Source: Candidatus Avipropionibacterium avicola (GTDB lineage Bacteria; Actinomycetota; Actinomycetes; Propionibacteriales; Propionibacteriaceae). From it: 8,295 bases of DNA. The translations under genes were made by a program, and so were the position numbers. The notes beneath the pieces were generated by a model. It searched no databases. It had not been told where the DNA came from and saw only the letters and a list, made by a program, of their open reading frames with translations. The stretch lies in assembly GCA_018715445.1 (NCBI GenBank), contig DVLP01000417.1:1-8295 (forward strand). The letters run 5' to 3'. Position 1 is the first letter of the stretch, and the number at the start of each line of letters is the position of its first letter. Shown piece after piece: positions 1-5,835 of this stretch.

Positions 1-318
1 CCCGAGCCCGTCCTCACGACCCCCGAGCTCGTCGAGGGGACCCAGGTCCACCGGTCGCGGCACGTTGTCGAGCTCCTCGATCCCCAGCGACTGCGCCAAC
101 CGCCTGGCCGGATCGATCGTGATCACCACGACCTTGCGCCCGGCCCGGGCGGCGCGCAGGGCCAGGGCCGCCGACATGGTGGTCTTGCCGACCCCGCCGG
201 AGCCGCAGCAGATCAGGATCCGCACCTTGGGATCGGTCAGGATCGGTTCGAGCTCCAGCCCGGTGACACCGTCGGGGACGGCCACCGCCGGGGGGAGGTC
301 GGTGGACGGATCGGTCAC
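1..318 (-). CDS. ArsA/GET3-family P-loop ATPase, second subunit (Rv3680-like), C-terminal part beyond left edge
   Basis: The first 106 residues of an ArsA/GET3-type ATPase are visible and the gene continues past base 1. The P-loop [10 protein letters not shown] lies at about residues 38-47, and [15 protein letters not shown] at 67-81 fits the segment that follows the second beta strand in ArsA-like proteins. The GTG start at 318 is supported by an AGGAGG ribosome-binding site (326-331, 7-nt spacing) and by a GTGA overlap with the stop of the upstream ATPase. The signature lysine of the deviant Walker A motif (GKGGxGKT) is replaced by Ser40, whereas the first ATPase keeps it. Residues about 92-106 are a Gly/Asp/Leu-rich stretch encoded by a REP-like palindrome and a partial second copy. 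By analogy with mycobacterial Rv3679/Rv3680 the two subunits probably form a cytoplasmic heteromeric complex. Annotations as anion or arsenite pump come from distant homology, and no arsenic gene is nearby. The family is sure; the function is not. Confidence 0.9.
   Translation of the reverse strand, partial: MTDPSTDLPPAVAVPDGVTGLELEPILTDPKVRILICCGSGGVGKTTMSAALALRAARAGRKVVVITIDPARRLAQSLGIEELDNVPRPVDLGPLDELGGREDGLG
21..39. repeat. REP-like palindromic element, copy 1 (inside ATPase 2)
   Basis: This 19-bp sequence, CCCCGAGCTCGTCGAGGGG, differs at one base from the copy at 5326-5344. Its ends CCCC/GGGG can pair. Bases 1-12 repeat the inner part (CCCGAGCCCGTC) as a partial second copy. It resembles the dispersed CCCTTCGACAGGCTCAGGG-type repeat I recall from many bacterial genomes. 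It is read on the minus strand as PLDELG. Confidence 0.55.
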
Positions 319-1331
319 GGGTTGACCTCCTCTGCGAGCTGGTCGCCCAACACGTCCGCGATGGAACCGAGCGTGGTCAGGTCCACCCCGAGCGGCTCCC
401 GGGGGACCTCGACGATCGGTACGCCGAGCCCGGTGAGTCGCTCGCGGCACTCCCGCTCGGCCAGGATCCGGCTCGCCTCCCCGGCGAACTCGTCGGCCAG
501 GGCCGTACGGTCGGCGTCACCGAGCATCGGCAGGTCGAGATCTGACTCGCCGTCGCGCGCACGACGCAACTGCGGGGTCGTCAGCGGCGAGGGGGTCACC
601 CGGTTGGCGATCACGGTGCCGACCCTGATCCCGGTCGGGGCGAGCTCGGCCATCGCCTCGGCGGTCTCGGTGACCGGCATGTCCTCCAACATCGTCACCA
701 GGTGCACCACCGTCACCGGTGAGCGCAGCATCGCCATGATCGAGTCGGCCTGCTTGGCGATCGGGCCGACCTTCGCCAGCCCGGAGACGGCTTCGTGCAC
801 GTTCAGGAACCGGGTCAGCCGTCCGGTCGGCGGGGCGTCCAGGACGACGGCGTCATAGCTGTCGCGCCGACCCTTCTGGCGACGCCGTACGGCTTCGTAG
901 ACCTTGCCGGTCAACAGCACGTCACGCAGTCCCGGCGCGATCGAGGTGGCGAAGTCGACCACGCCGAACTTGTCGAGCGCCCGCCCGGCGATGCCCAGGT
1001 GGTAGAAGGTCGTCAGGTACTCCATCAACGCGTCCTCGGCGTCGATCGCCAGGCCGTGGACCTGCCCACCGGCCGCGGTACGGGTGATCCGGGGCTCCTC
1101 GGCGCCGGTGGGGGTGGGGCGGGCGAAGAGTTCGGCGATCCCGTGGCGACCCTCCACCTCGCAGAGCAGGACCCGACGTCCGCGGGTGGCCAGCGCACAG
1201 GCCAGGGCTGCCGCGACCACGGTCTTGCCGGTGCCGCCCTTGCCGCTGACGATGTGGAGCTGGTGGGTGGGCGCACTGGTCCGCGACACGGCGGTGCCTC
1301 GGCGGGTGACAGGGCTGGGGCGGGGCGTCAT
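315..1331 (-). CDS. ArsA/GET3-family P-loop ATPase, first subunit (Rv3679-like)
   Basis: This encodes a 338-residue cytoplasmic ATPase close in length and motif order to what I recall of M. tuberculosis Rv3679. Visible motifs are the deviant Walker [10 protein letters not shown] (about residues 29-37, with the signature lysine), [15 protein letters not shown] (55-69), the block [17 protein letters not shown] (127-143), and the Walker B/switch II segment [18 protein letters not shown] (159-176). There is no signal peptide or membrane segment. The ATG at 1331 overlaps the npdG stop as ATGA, which favours this start. An internal GTG at 1289, preceded by GAGG, is an alternative that would remove 14 poorly conserved residues. 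The gene is the middle of npdG - ATPase 1 - ATPase 2 and overlaps the next gene by GTGA. The likely role is as partner of the second ATPase in a client-binding or stress-related complex. The substrate is unknown, and arsenite export is unlikely because no membrane partner is present. Confidence 0.92.
   Translation of the reverse strand: MTPRPSPVTRRGTAVSRTSAPTHQLHIVSGKGGTGKTVVAAALACALATRGRRVLLCEVEGRHGIAELFARPTPTGAEEPRITRTAAGGQVHGLAIDAEDALMEYLTTFYHLGIAGRALDKFGVVDFATSIAPGLRDVLLTGKVYEAVRRRQKGRRDSYDAVVLDAPPTGRLTRFLNVHEAVSGLAKVGPIAKQADSIMAMLRSPVTVVHLVTMLEDMPVTETAEAMAELAPTGIRVGTVIANRVTPSPLTTPQLRRARDGESDLDLPMLGDADRTALADEFAGEASRILAERECRERLTGLGVPIVEVPREPLGVDLTTLGSIADVLGDQLAEEVNP
326..331 (-). promoter_or_regulatory. 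Ribosome-binding site of ATPase 2
   Basis: The minus strand reads AGGAGG here, 7 nt before the GTG at 318. It lies inside the last codons of ATPase 1. This strong site, together with the GTGA overlap, decides the GTG start and suggests translational coupling of the two ATPases. Confidence 0.75.
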
Positions 1332-1999
1332 CGGGGCAGGCCGGTGACCCGGATGCCGGAGTGGACCCGGTGGCGGCGGTTGATCGCGATCAGGTTCGCG
1401 GTGAGGGCCTCGACCTGGCCCGCATTGCGCAGCCGACCGCCGTAGACGCCGGTGACGCCGGGGAGCAGGTCGGCCAGGGCGACGCCGGCGGCGACGTCGT
1501 CACGGTCCTCGCCGAGCACCAGCACGTCACAGTCGAGGGAGTCGACCTCGGGATCGTTGAGCAGCTCGGCGCTGAGGTGGTGGAAGGCGGCGATCACGCG
1601 GGAGTCGGGCAGCAGCGCGGCGGCCTCCTGGGCGGCCGAGCCGGCCTCGGGTCGCAGCGGATGGGGCCCCTGCTTGTCGAAGCCGAGCGGGTTGACGCAG
1701 TCGATCACGAGCCGCCCGGCCAACACCTCGGACAGCTCCTCCAGCAGGGCCGCATGGCCGTCGTACGGGACCGCGACCAGTACGGTCGGACACCCGGCCG
1801 CCTCGGCGTTGGTGCCGCCGCGGATCTCGGCGGCCTCGTCACCCAGGGCGGCGGCTGCTGTGGTGGCGGCCGTGGCTGCGCGGATGGCATCGCGCGAGCC
1901 CAGCACCACGGGCGTCCCGGCCGCGGCGAGGCGTCTCCCCAGGCCCCGGCCGAGGGGTCCGGTGCCACCGAGGATTCCGACAGGTTCCGGCTGGGTCAT
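1328..1999 (-). CDS. npdG: NADPH-dependent F420 reductase (F420H2:NADP+ oxidoreductase)
   Basis: This 223-residue protein is typical of the NpdG/Fno family, which moves hydride between coenzyme F420 and NADP(H) in the cytosol. The N-terminal Rossmann motif GILGGTGPLGRGLGRRLAAAG (residues about 8-28) is followed by VVLGSRD, a usual NADP phosphate-binding segment. VLVAVPYDGH, VIDCVNPLGFD, AAFHHLSAELL and RNAGQVEALTANLIAINRR follow in family order. Residues about 42-70 form an Ala/Thr-rich low-complexity stretch. The frame stays open upstream to 2059, but homology begins at MTQPEPVGILGG, so I place the start at the ATG at 1999. No Shine-Dalgarno is present, and a -10-like TACGCT ends 7 nt upstream, which suggests a leaderless mRNA. 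The gene overlaps ATPase 1 by ATGA and so heads that operon. Its presence implies that the host makes or uses F420. Confidence 0.9.
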   Translation of the reverse strand: MTQPEPVGILGGTGPLGRGLGRRLAAAGTPVVLGSRDAIRAATAATTAAAALGDEAAEIRGGTNAEAAGCPTVLVAVPYDGHAALLEELSEVLAGRLVIDCVNPLGFDKQGPHPLRPEAGSAAQEAAALLPDSRVIAAFHHLSAELLNDPEVDSLDCDVLVLGEDRDDVAAGVALADLLPGVTGVYGGRLRNAGQVEALTANLIAINRRHRVHSGIRVTGLPR

Positions 2000-2006
2000 G
2001 CTGGCA

Positions 2007-2012
2007 AGCGTA
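2007..2012 (-). promoter_or_regulatory. Candidate -10 element of the npdG operon (leaderless)
   Basis: The minus strand reads TACGCT, fitting the actinobacterial TANNNT -10 pattern, with 7 nt between it and the npdG ATG at 1999. Transcription would then begin at or next to the start codon. No good -35 is visible; TTGGTC on the minus strand at 2034-2039 is 21 nt away, which is too long. Confidence 0.5.
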
Positions 2013-2019
2013 TCCGCCG

Positions 2020-2025
2020 TATCGT
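2020..2025 (+). promoter_or_regulatory. Candidate -10 element of the DUF4177-RidA operon (leaderless)
   Basis: TATCGT fits TANNNT and is followed by exactly 6 nt and then the ATG at 2032, the usual spacing for leaderless transcripts in actinobacteria. The gene has no Shine-Dalgarno. The direct repeat CGTATC (2009-2014 and 2018-2023, 9-bp period) overlaps this element. No convincing -35 is seen. Confidence 0.5.
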
Positions 2026-2031
2026 GGGGCC

Positions 2032-2199
2032 ATGACCAAGTGGGAGTACCTGACCGCACCCGTGCTGGTGCACGCGACCAAGCAGATCCTGGACAACTTC
2101 GGCGCCGACGGGTGGGAGCTGGTCCAGATCGTGCCCGGCATGAACCCCGAGAACCTCGTCGCCTACTTCAAGCGGCCCCTGCAGGACGGCCAGCAGTGA
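2032..2199 (+). CDS. DUF4177 small protein (Rv3678A-like)
   Basis: This small gene encodes 55 residues, MTKWEYLTAPVLVHATKQIL onward, ending in GQQ. The central motif NFGADGWELVQIVPG (about residues 22-36) and the aromatic YFKRP near the end are typical of DUF4177, a short alpha/beta domain of unknown function. There is no signal peptide, membrane segment or cysteine, so it is probably cytosolic. The start is fixed by the conserved N-terminus MTKWEY and by a -10-like element 6 nt upstream. The stop codon overlaps the GTG of the RidA gene (GTGA), so the two are probably translated together. The same pair lies beside the ArsA-type ATPases in mycobacteria as I recall. Function is unknown; constant pairing with RidA hints at a shared role. 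Confidence 0.85.
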   Translation: MTKWEYLTAPVLVHATKQILDNFGADGWELVQIVPGMNPENLVAYFKRPLQDGQQ

Positions 2200-2690
2200 G
2201 TGCCGCCACCCCGGCGGCGCGGCTCGCCGAGCTCGGCCTGGAACTGCCGGCGGTGGCCACGCCGGCCGGCCAGTACGTCCCGGCCCTGCGCAGCGGCAGC
2301 CAGATCCTGACCTCGGGGCAGCTCCCCGTGGTCGACGGACAACTGGTGGCGACCGGCAAGGTCGGTGCCCAGGTGTCACAGGAACAGGCCCACGACGCTG
2401 CTCGGGTCGCGGCCCTCAATGCACTCGCGGCGGCGGCCTCGGTCGCCGGCGGGCTGGACCGGATCAGCTCGGTGGTGAAGGTCGTGGTCTTCGTGGCCAG
2501 CGCCGCCGACTTCACCGCCCAGCCCGGGGTCGCCAACGGAGCCAGCGAACTGCTCGGCACCGTCTTCGACTCCGCCCACGTCCGCAGTGCGGTGGGGGTC
2601 GCCGTGCTCCCGTTGGACGCGCCGGTCGAGGTGGAGCTGGTCGTCGAGACCAAGCAGGGCCTGATCGAGCCGAAGGTCGTCCCCGTCTGA
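2196..2690 (+). CDS. RidA/YjgF/UK114-family protein (Rv3678c-like)
   Basis: This encodes 164 residues of a RidA-superfamily protein. RidA proper is a trimeric enamine/imine deaminase that clears reactive products of PLP enzymes. The conserved core runs from YVPALRSGSQILTSGQLP (about 27-44) to the C-terminal block VRSAVGVAVLPLDAPVEVELV (129-149). Arg130 and Glu147 align by eye with the catalytic arginine and the later acidic residue of the RidA pocket. The protein is longer than the usual 125-130 residues: it has about 25 extra N-terminal residues and a short C-terminal tail, as in the actinobacterial Rv3678c-like branch, so its substrate may differ from RidA proper. GTG at 2196 is the start because it overlaps the DUF4177 stop as GTGA and precedes the conserved LAELGLELP; the frame itself stays open far upstream. 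It is followed by a convergent gene. Confidence 0.9.
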   Translation: MSAATPAARLAELGLELPAVATPAGQYVPALRSGSQILTSGQLPVVDGQLVATGKVGAQVSQEQAHDAARVAALNALAAAASVAGGLDRISSVVKVVVFVASAADFTAQPGVANGASELLGTVFDSAHVRSAVGVAVLPLDAPVEVELVVETKQGLIEPKVVPV

Positions 2691-2696
2691 CGGTGT

Positions 2697-2748
2697 CGCG
2701 CCGCGCAGTCGACCGGGTCGATCAGCCGACCAGGTCGAGCGCGGCGCG
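2697..2748. terminator. Candidate bidirectional terminator between convergent RidA and ceramidase-like genes
   Basis: A perfect 10-bp GC-only inverted repeat (CGCGCCGCGC at 2697-2706, GCGCGGCGCG at 2739-2748) encloses 32 nt, which holds a smaller hairpin (TCGAC 2709-2713, GTCGA 2717-2721). The right arm lies within the last codons of the minus-strand gene. There is no T-tract, which is common for actinobacterial terminators but lowers certainty. Confidence 0.4.
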
Positions 2749-4071
2749 CACCATGGCCTCGCCGGCGCCCGGTGCGGTCCAGGAGATCGCGTCACGCCAG
2801 GTCTCGTAGTTGCCGTCGGCGAAGGCCCGCTGCGTCGGGACGTAGCCGACATGATCGTTCGCCAGGCCGACCACGGCGGTCAGCCGGTGGCGTGAGCCCT
2901 CCCGGATCGCCAGGCCGTGTTCGACGAAGATCTCACCGGGCAGCGCCACGATGCACAGCTCACCGATGCCCAGCGCCATGATCGGCACCTCGCGGCGCTC
3001 CGGGAGCGCGTCCAGGTCGCCGAGGCGGTGCGCGTAGTGGATCGCCATCGACTCGGGGATCGGCAGGCCATGGACGTACGAGAAGGGCACGTCCTGGCGT
3101 TCGCCGGCGATCTTCTGCTCGGCGATCCGGCGGTCCTGGTCGGTGATCTCGACCCGGTCCAGCGCAAGCATCGTCATCCGGGCCGACAGCTCGACCGAGC
3201 GGTGGCGCCGACCCATCAACGTGCCGGCCAGGGTTGCGCCCAGCACACTGCTGGCCACCAGGTCGGCCCTGGCCCGTCCGGTGGTCCCGACCGCCTCGGA
3301 CAGGTCGATGTTGTTGATGTCGCCGGAGCACCCGTTGGTCAGCTGGGCGTGGGTCCCGGGCCCGAGCAGCTGTCGTACCCGTTCGTCGAAGGCGCCGTAG
3401 TAGTCCGAGCTGATCGCCGTGGGGCTGTCGCTGCCCACGTAGTGCAACGACAGGTTGCTCCACAGCGCGATGGGGTGACCGTCGAGGTCCTCGACGAGCA
3501 GCCCGGTGACGGTCGGGTCGGTCGGACCGGCCGGTCCGACGAGGTCGTCGCGACCACGACCCGGGTTCCACTCGACCATCCCGTCGCGGCGGCGGTGGCG
3601 ACGGTTGAAGCAGACCCCGGCCACCTCGGACTGGCCGTACGCGAGCTGGGCCGGCACCAGGGTGGTCACCGCGCCGACCGCGGCCCGGTGGATCGCCTCG
3701 ACCAGGGCGGCGATGTAGTCCGGGTCGACCCGGGGACCACCGGTCCGCGAAATGGTGGCTGGCCCGTTGTGGGTGTGGGTGGCACTCACCAGGATGTGAT
3801 CGGCCGGGATCGCTGTCGAGGCAGTGATCCGTTGCTTGGCCTCGGTGACGATGTCGTCGGCGCGCATCATGATGATGTCGCAGGAGATCATCAGCACCGT
3901 GGTGTCGCCGCTGCGCAGGGCGAGCGCCTTGGCGTACAGTCGCCGCTCCACCGCATCGGCCAGTCGTGAGGTGAAGTAGCCACCGAGGTCGGTCCCCAGC
4001 GCCGGGGTGGTGTCGACCTGGCAGACGCCGGCGAACAGCAGGGTGTCGTCAGTGGTGGACATCGTCGTCAC
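2722..4071 (-). CDS. Neutral/alkaline ceramidase-family hydrolase, compact and apparently cytosolic
   Basis: This encodes 449 residues matching the N-terminal catalytic domain of neutral ceramidase-type zinc amidohydrolases. Motifs in order are FAGVCQVDTTP (13-23), GYFTSRLADAVERRLYAKAL (31-50), VSATHTHNGP (95-104, zinc-ligand type histidines 99/101), LSLHYVG (207-213, His210), NGCSGDINN (246-254, with the position of the nucleophilic serine at Ser249), ALPGEIFVEHG (376-386, Glu380) and NDHVGYVPT (405-413, Tyr410). The full zinc and nucleophile set seen in bacterial ceramidase therefore appears present. True ceramidases have about 650-700 residues with a signal peptide and a C-terminal Ig-like domain; both are missing here. 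Ceramide is therefore an unlikely substrate, and a smaller intracellular amide or ester is my inference. The GTG at 4071 lies 15 nt after the TIM-barrel stop; the ATG at 4062 is an equally possible start, as neither has a strong ribosome-binding site. Confidence 0.87.
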   Translation of the reverse strand: MTTMSTTDDTLLFAGVCQVDTTPALGTDLGGYFTSRLADAVERRLYAKALALRSGDTTVLMISCDIIMMRADDIVTEAKQRITASTAIPADHILVSATHTHNGPATISRTGGPRVDPDYIAALVEAIHRAAVGAVTTLVPAQLAYGQSEVAGVCFNRRHRRRDGMVEWNPGRGRDDLVGPAGPTDPTVTGLLVEDLDGHPIALWSNLSLHYVGSDSPTAISSDYYGAFDERVRQLLGPGTHAQLTNGCSGDINNIDLSEAVGTTGRARADLVASSVLGATLAGTLMGRRHRSVELSARMTMLALDRVEITDQDRRIAEQKIAGERQDVPFSYVHGLPIPESMAIHYAHRLGDLDALPERREVPIMALGIGELCIVALPGEIFVEHGLAIREGSRHRLTAVVGLANDHVGYVPTQRAFADGNYETWRDAISWTAPGAGEAMVRAALDLVG

Positions 4072-4086
4072 CGGGATGGACCCGGC

Positions 4087-4941
4087 TCACCACCCGATCG
4101 AGGCGAGGTATTCCCGGGAATCGCGCAGGCAGTCGAACGGGTCCCGGCCGTAGGTGTCGTCCTGCTCGATGAAGAAGAACTCGGCGCCGGCTGCTTCCGC
4201 TGCCGGGAGCAGCTTCGGCCAGTTCATGTTGCCCTGGCCGACCTCGGCGAACTGCACGATCTCCGCGAACGCCTTCGCCCACGCGGCCTGGTCGCCGCTG
4301 GCCTGGGCATCGAGGGCCTCCTTCGGGACCGGCACGACCCGGTAGTCCTTGAGGTGGATCAGGCGACAGACCCCGGTGTAGGCCTCCAACATGTCCAGCG
4401 GTGCCATCCCGCCGCGCTGCACCCAGTGCAGGTCGACCTCGAACTCCATCGACGGGGCGACCCGGCGGACGATGTCGAAGATCCGTTCGCCGTCGAACTG
4501 GGCCAGATCCACGTGGTGGTTGTGATAGCAGAGGGTGATGCCCTGCTCCTTGAGCTTGGCCGCCCAGGGCTCGCAGGCCGCGGCCCACTCCTCGGTGAGG
4601 TGCTTGGCGGTCATCGCCTCCCGCGGCATCATCCCGATCCGCAGGTAGCGGCAGTCGAGTCGGCGGCAGTCGGTGACGATCTTGTCGAAGTCCCGGTCGA
4701 GGGCGTCGATGGTCGCCGGCGCCTTCGCGGCCTCCAACGCCACGCTGAGTGCACCCACGCTCACGCCGAGCTCCTTCACCCCGCGCTCGAGATCGGCCGT
4801 GTTGTCCTCACTCATGGGGATCTGGGACACCTCGACGGTGTGGAGGTCGAGGTCCTTGATCTGCTGGAGCACCGCATACATGCCCTGCTCGGCCACCTGC
4901 GTCTTCAGCATCATCATCTGCACGCCCAGTTGGATCTTCAC
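4087..4941 (-). CDS. Sugar phosphate isomerase/epimerase-type TIM barrel (AP endonuclease family 2)
   Basis: This encodes 284 residues of a xylose-isomerase-like TIM barrel. Expected divalent-metal and active-site residues sit at strand ends: VEVSQIP with Glu37, CYHNHHVDL with His140/His142, FEVDLHWVQ with Asp170/His172, IHLKDYR with His196/Lys198/Asp199, and FFIEQDD with Glu259. The segment EVGQGNMNWPKLL (233-245) is typical of inosose dehydratase (IolE) and sugar epimerase relatives. The frame is open up to 4995, but GTG at 4941 is the start: an AAGGAG site lies 9 nt upstream and homology begins with VKIQLGVQMMML. No signal peptide is present. It is followed after 15 nt by the ceramidase-family gene, so the two likely share an mRNA and a pathway. 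The exact reaction (isomerase, epimerase or dehydratase on a sugar, polyol or inositol derivative) cannot be read from sequence. Confidence 0.88.
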   Translation of the reverse strand: MKIQLGVQMMMLKTQVAEQGMYAVLQQIKDLDLHTVEVSQIPMSEDNTADLERGVKELGVSVGALSVALEAAKAPATIDALDRDFDKIVTDCRRLDCRYLRIGMMPREAMTAKHLTEEWAAACEPWAAKLKEQGITLCYHNHHVDLAQFDGERIFDIVRRVAPSMEFEVDLHWVQRGGMAPLDMLEAYTGVCRLIHLKDYRVVPVPKEALDAQASGDQAAWAKAFAEIVQFAEVGQGNMNWPKLLPAAEAAGAEFFFIEQDDTYGRDPFDCLRDSREYLASIGW

Positions 4942-5028
4942 CGATCTGCTCTCCTTGACCCGGCCGAGACCTGGCCTCCCGGCTCCTCTGTCCACTCAAT
5001 CACGACCGATCGGCGTTGATGCAGCAGG
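4942..5028. promoter_or_regulatory. Divergent intergenic region between the TIM-barrel and MBL genes
   Basis: This 87-bp spacer must hold the 5' ends of both divergent units. It contains no TA dinucleotide, so no TANNNT -10 can be drawn on either strand. TTGACC at 4955-4960 is -35-like on the plus strand but has no matching -10. The palindrome CCGATCGG (5006-5013) is the only symmetric site, and it is short enough to be chance. Promoters may be non-canonical, or may overlap the coding sequences if the MBL start is further downstream. Confidence 0.35.
4951..4956 (-). promoter_or_regulatory. Ribosome-binding site of the TIM-barrel gene
   Basis: The minus strand reads AAGGAG, 9 nt before the GTG at 4941. 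It selects this start over the in-frame upstream ATG at 4995. Confidence 0.75.
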
Positions 5029-5835
5029 ATGGGCACTGTGGACATGATCGAACGTGTACGGGCCGACAATCCGGGCCCGATGACGCTGACCGGGACCAAC
5101 ACCTGGTTGGTCGCCGGCCCGACCGGGACCGTTGTGGCGGATCCCGGACCGGACCTGCCCGAGCACCTCGAGCGGATCCTCGCTGCCGCCGGGACGATCG
5201 GGGCAATCGTGCTCACCCACCGCCACCACGACCACAGCGATCTGGCCGGGCCGTTGGCGACCCGGACCGCAGCCCCCGTCCTGGCCGCCGATGCCCAGCT
5301 CTGTCGTGGGGCTTCACCCTCCGATCCCCGAGCCCGTCGAGGGGCCCTGGCCGCCGGTGCTCAACTCCCCGGTGGGCTCCGAGTCCTGACAACCCCGGGT
5401 CACACCGATGACTCGATCTGCCTGTGGCACCCGGCGAGTCGCTCCCTGTTGACCGGGGACACCGTGCTGGGGCAGGGAAGCTCGGTGATCGCGTACCCCG
5501 AGGGTGAGGTCGCGGCCTCGCTGGCGAGCCTGACCGCTCTGGTGGGCTTCGCCGAGCAGCACGACGTGCAGCAGCTGCTCCCCGGCCACGGCGAGGTCGT
5601 CACCGAACCGGTGGTACGGCTTCGCCATGACCTGGCGCACCGGCACGAGCGGATCGACCAGGTCAAGGCAGCGGTGGCGACCGGGCACCGGACGGTGGCC
5701 GAGGTGACCGCCGTGGTCCATGCCGGGCTGGACGAGCGGCTCGTCGGTGCCGCCCGGGCCAGCATCGCCGCACACCTGGCCCACTTGGAGGCCTTGGACG
5801 ACACGGATCCGTGGCTGGCAGGGCGGGCGCGATGA
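5029..5835 (+). CDS. MBL-fold metallohydrolase (Rv3677c / LACTB2-like)
   Basis: This encodes 268 residues with the full metallo-beta-lactamase-fold metal site: HRHHDH at residues 64-69, His125 in TPGHTDDS, Asp144 in LLTGDTVLGQGSS, and His187 in LLPGHGEVV. DNPGPMTLTGTNTWLV (13-28) is the usual N-terminal signature of the LACTB2/Rv3677c-type branch, and the C-terminal helical region (about 195-255) fits that group, some members of which are nucleases. Residues about 96-105 (SPSDPRARRG) come from an in-frame REP-like palindrome within a variable loop. The start is uncertain: ATG 5029 has no ribosome-binding site, whereas GTG 5038 has AGGA 8 nt upstream; ATG 5044 is also possible. The gene overlaps trhO by ATGA, suggesting co-translation. 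Its substrate is unknown. In relatives it sits next to the RidA gene, but here a two-gene unit separates them. Confidence 0.88.
   Translation: MGTVDMIERVRADNPGPMTLTGTNTWLVAGPTGTVVADPGPDLPEHLERILAAAGTIGAIVLTHRHHDHSDLAGPLATRTAAPVLAADAQLCRGASPSDPRARRGALAAGAQLPGGLRVLTTPGHTDDSICLWHPASRSLLTGDTVLGQGSSVIAYPEGEVAASLASLTALVGFAEQHDVQQLLPGHGEVVTEPVVRLRHDLAHRHERIDQVKAAVATGHRTVAEVTAVVHAGLDERLVGAARASIAAHLAHLEALDDTDPWLAGRAR
5326..5344. repeat. REP-like palindromic element, copy 2 (inside MBL gene)
   Basis: CCCCGAGCCCGTCGAGGGG matches copy 1 at 18 of 19 positions, and similarity extends into the next bases (ACCCAGG versus CCCTGG). In a different frame it reads PEPVEG, a tell-tale translation of this repeat class. 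It lies in frame in the MBL gene, at codons about 100-106. Confidence 0.6.

Noticed and set aside
315..1331. Reading the ATPase pair as an arsenite efflux system
   Set aside because: No arsB/acr3, arsR or arsC is visible and the motif pattern is that of the Rv3679/Rv3680 group; the ArsA name is only a family label.
1849..1882. GCC/GCG-rich tract in npdG (Ala/Thr repeat) as a microsatellite or slippage site
   Set aside because: The repeat is irregular, with mixed codons, and lies in a normal helical segment of the protein; no clean unit is repeated.
1452..2690. One long plus-strand open frame (412 residues) running through npdG and into the RidA gene
   Set aside because: Only the part from GTG 2196 matches a family. 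The upstream part is Ser/Pro/Arg-rich antisense of npdG, open only because stop codons are rare at this GC content.
2917..3969. 350-residue plus-strand open frame antisense to the ceramidase-family gene
   Set aside because: Its composition (Asp/Arg/Gly/His-rich, no motifs) is that of a high-GC shadow; the opposite strand holds a full set of conserved catalytic motifs.
5006..5013. CCGATCGG palindrome as a repressor operator between the TIM-barrel and MBL genes
   Set aside because: It is eight bases, does not extend, and such GATC-centred palindromes are frequent in this sequence.
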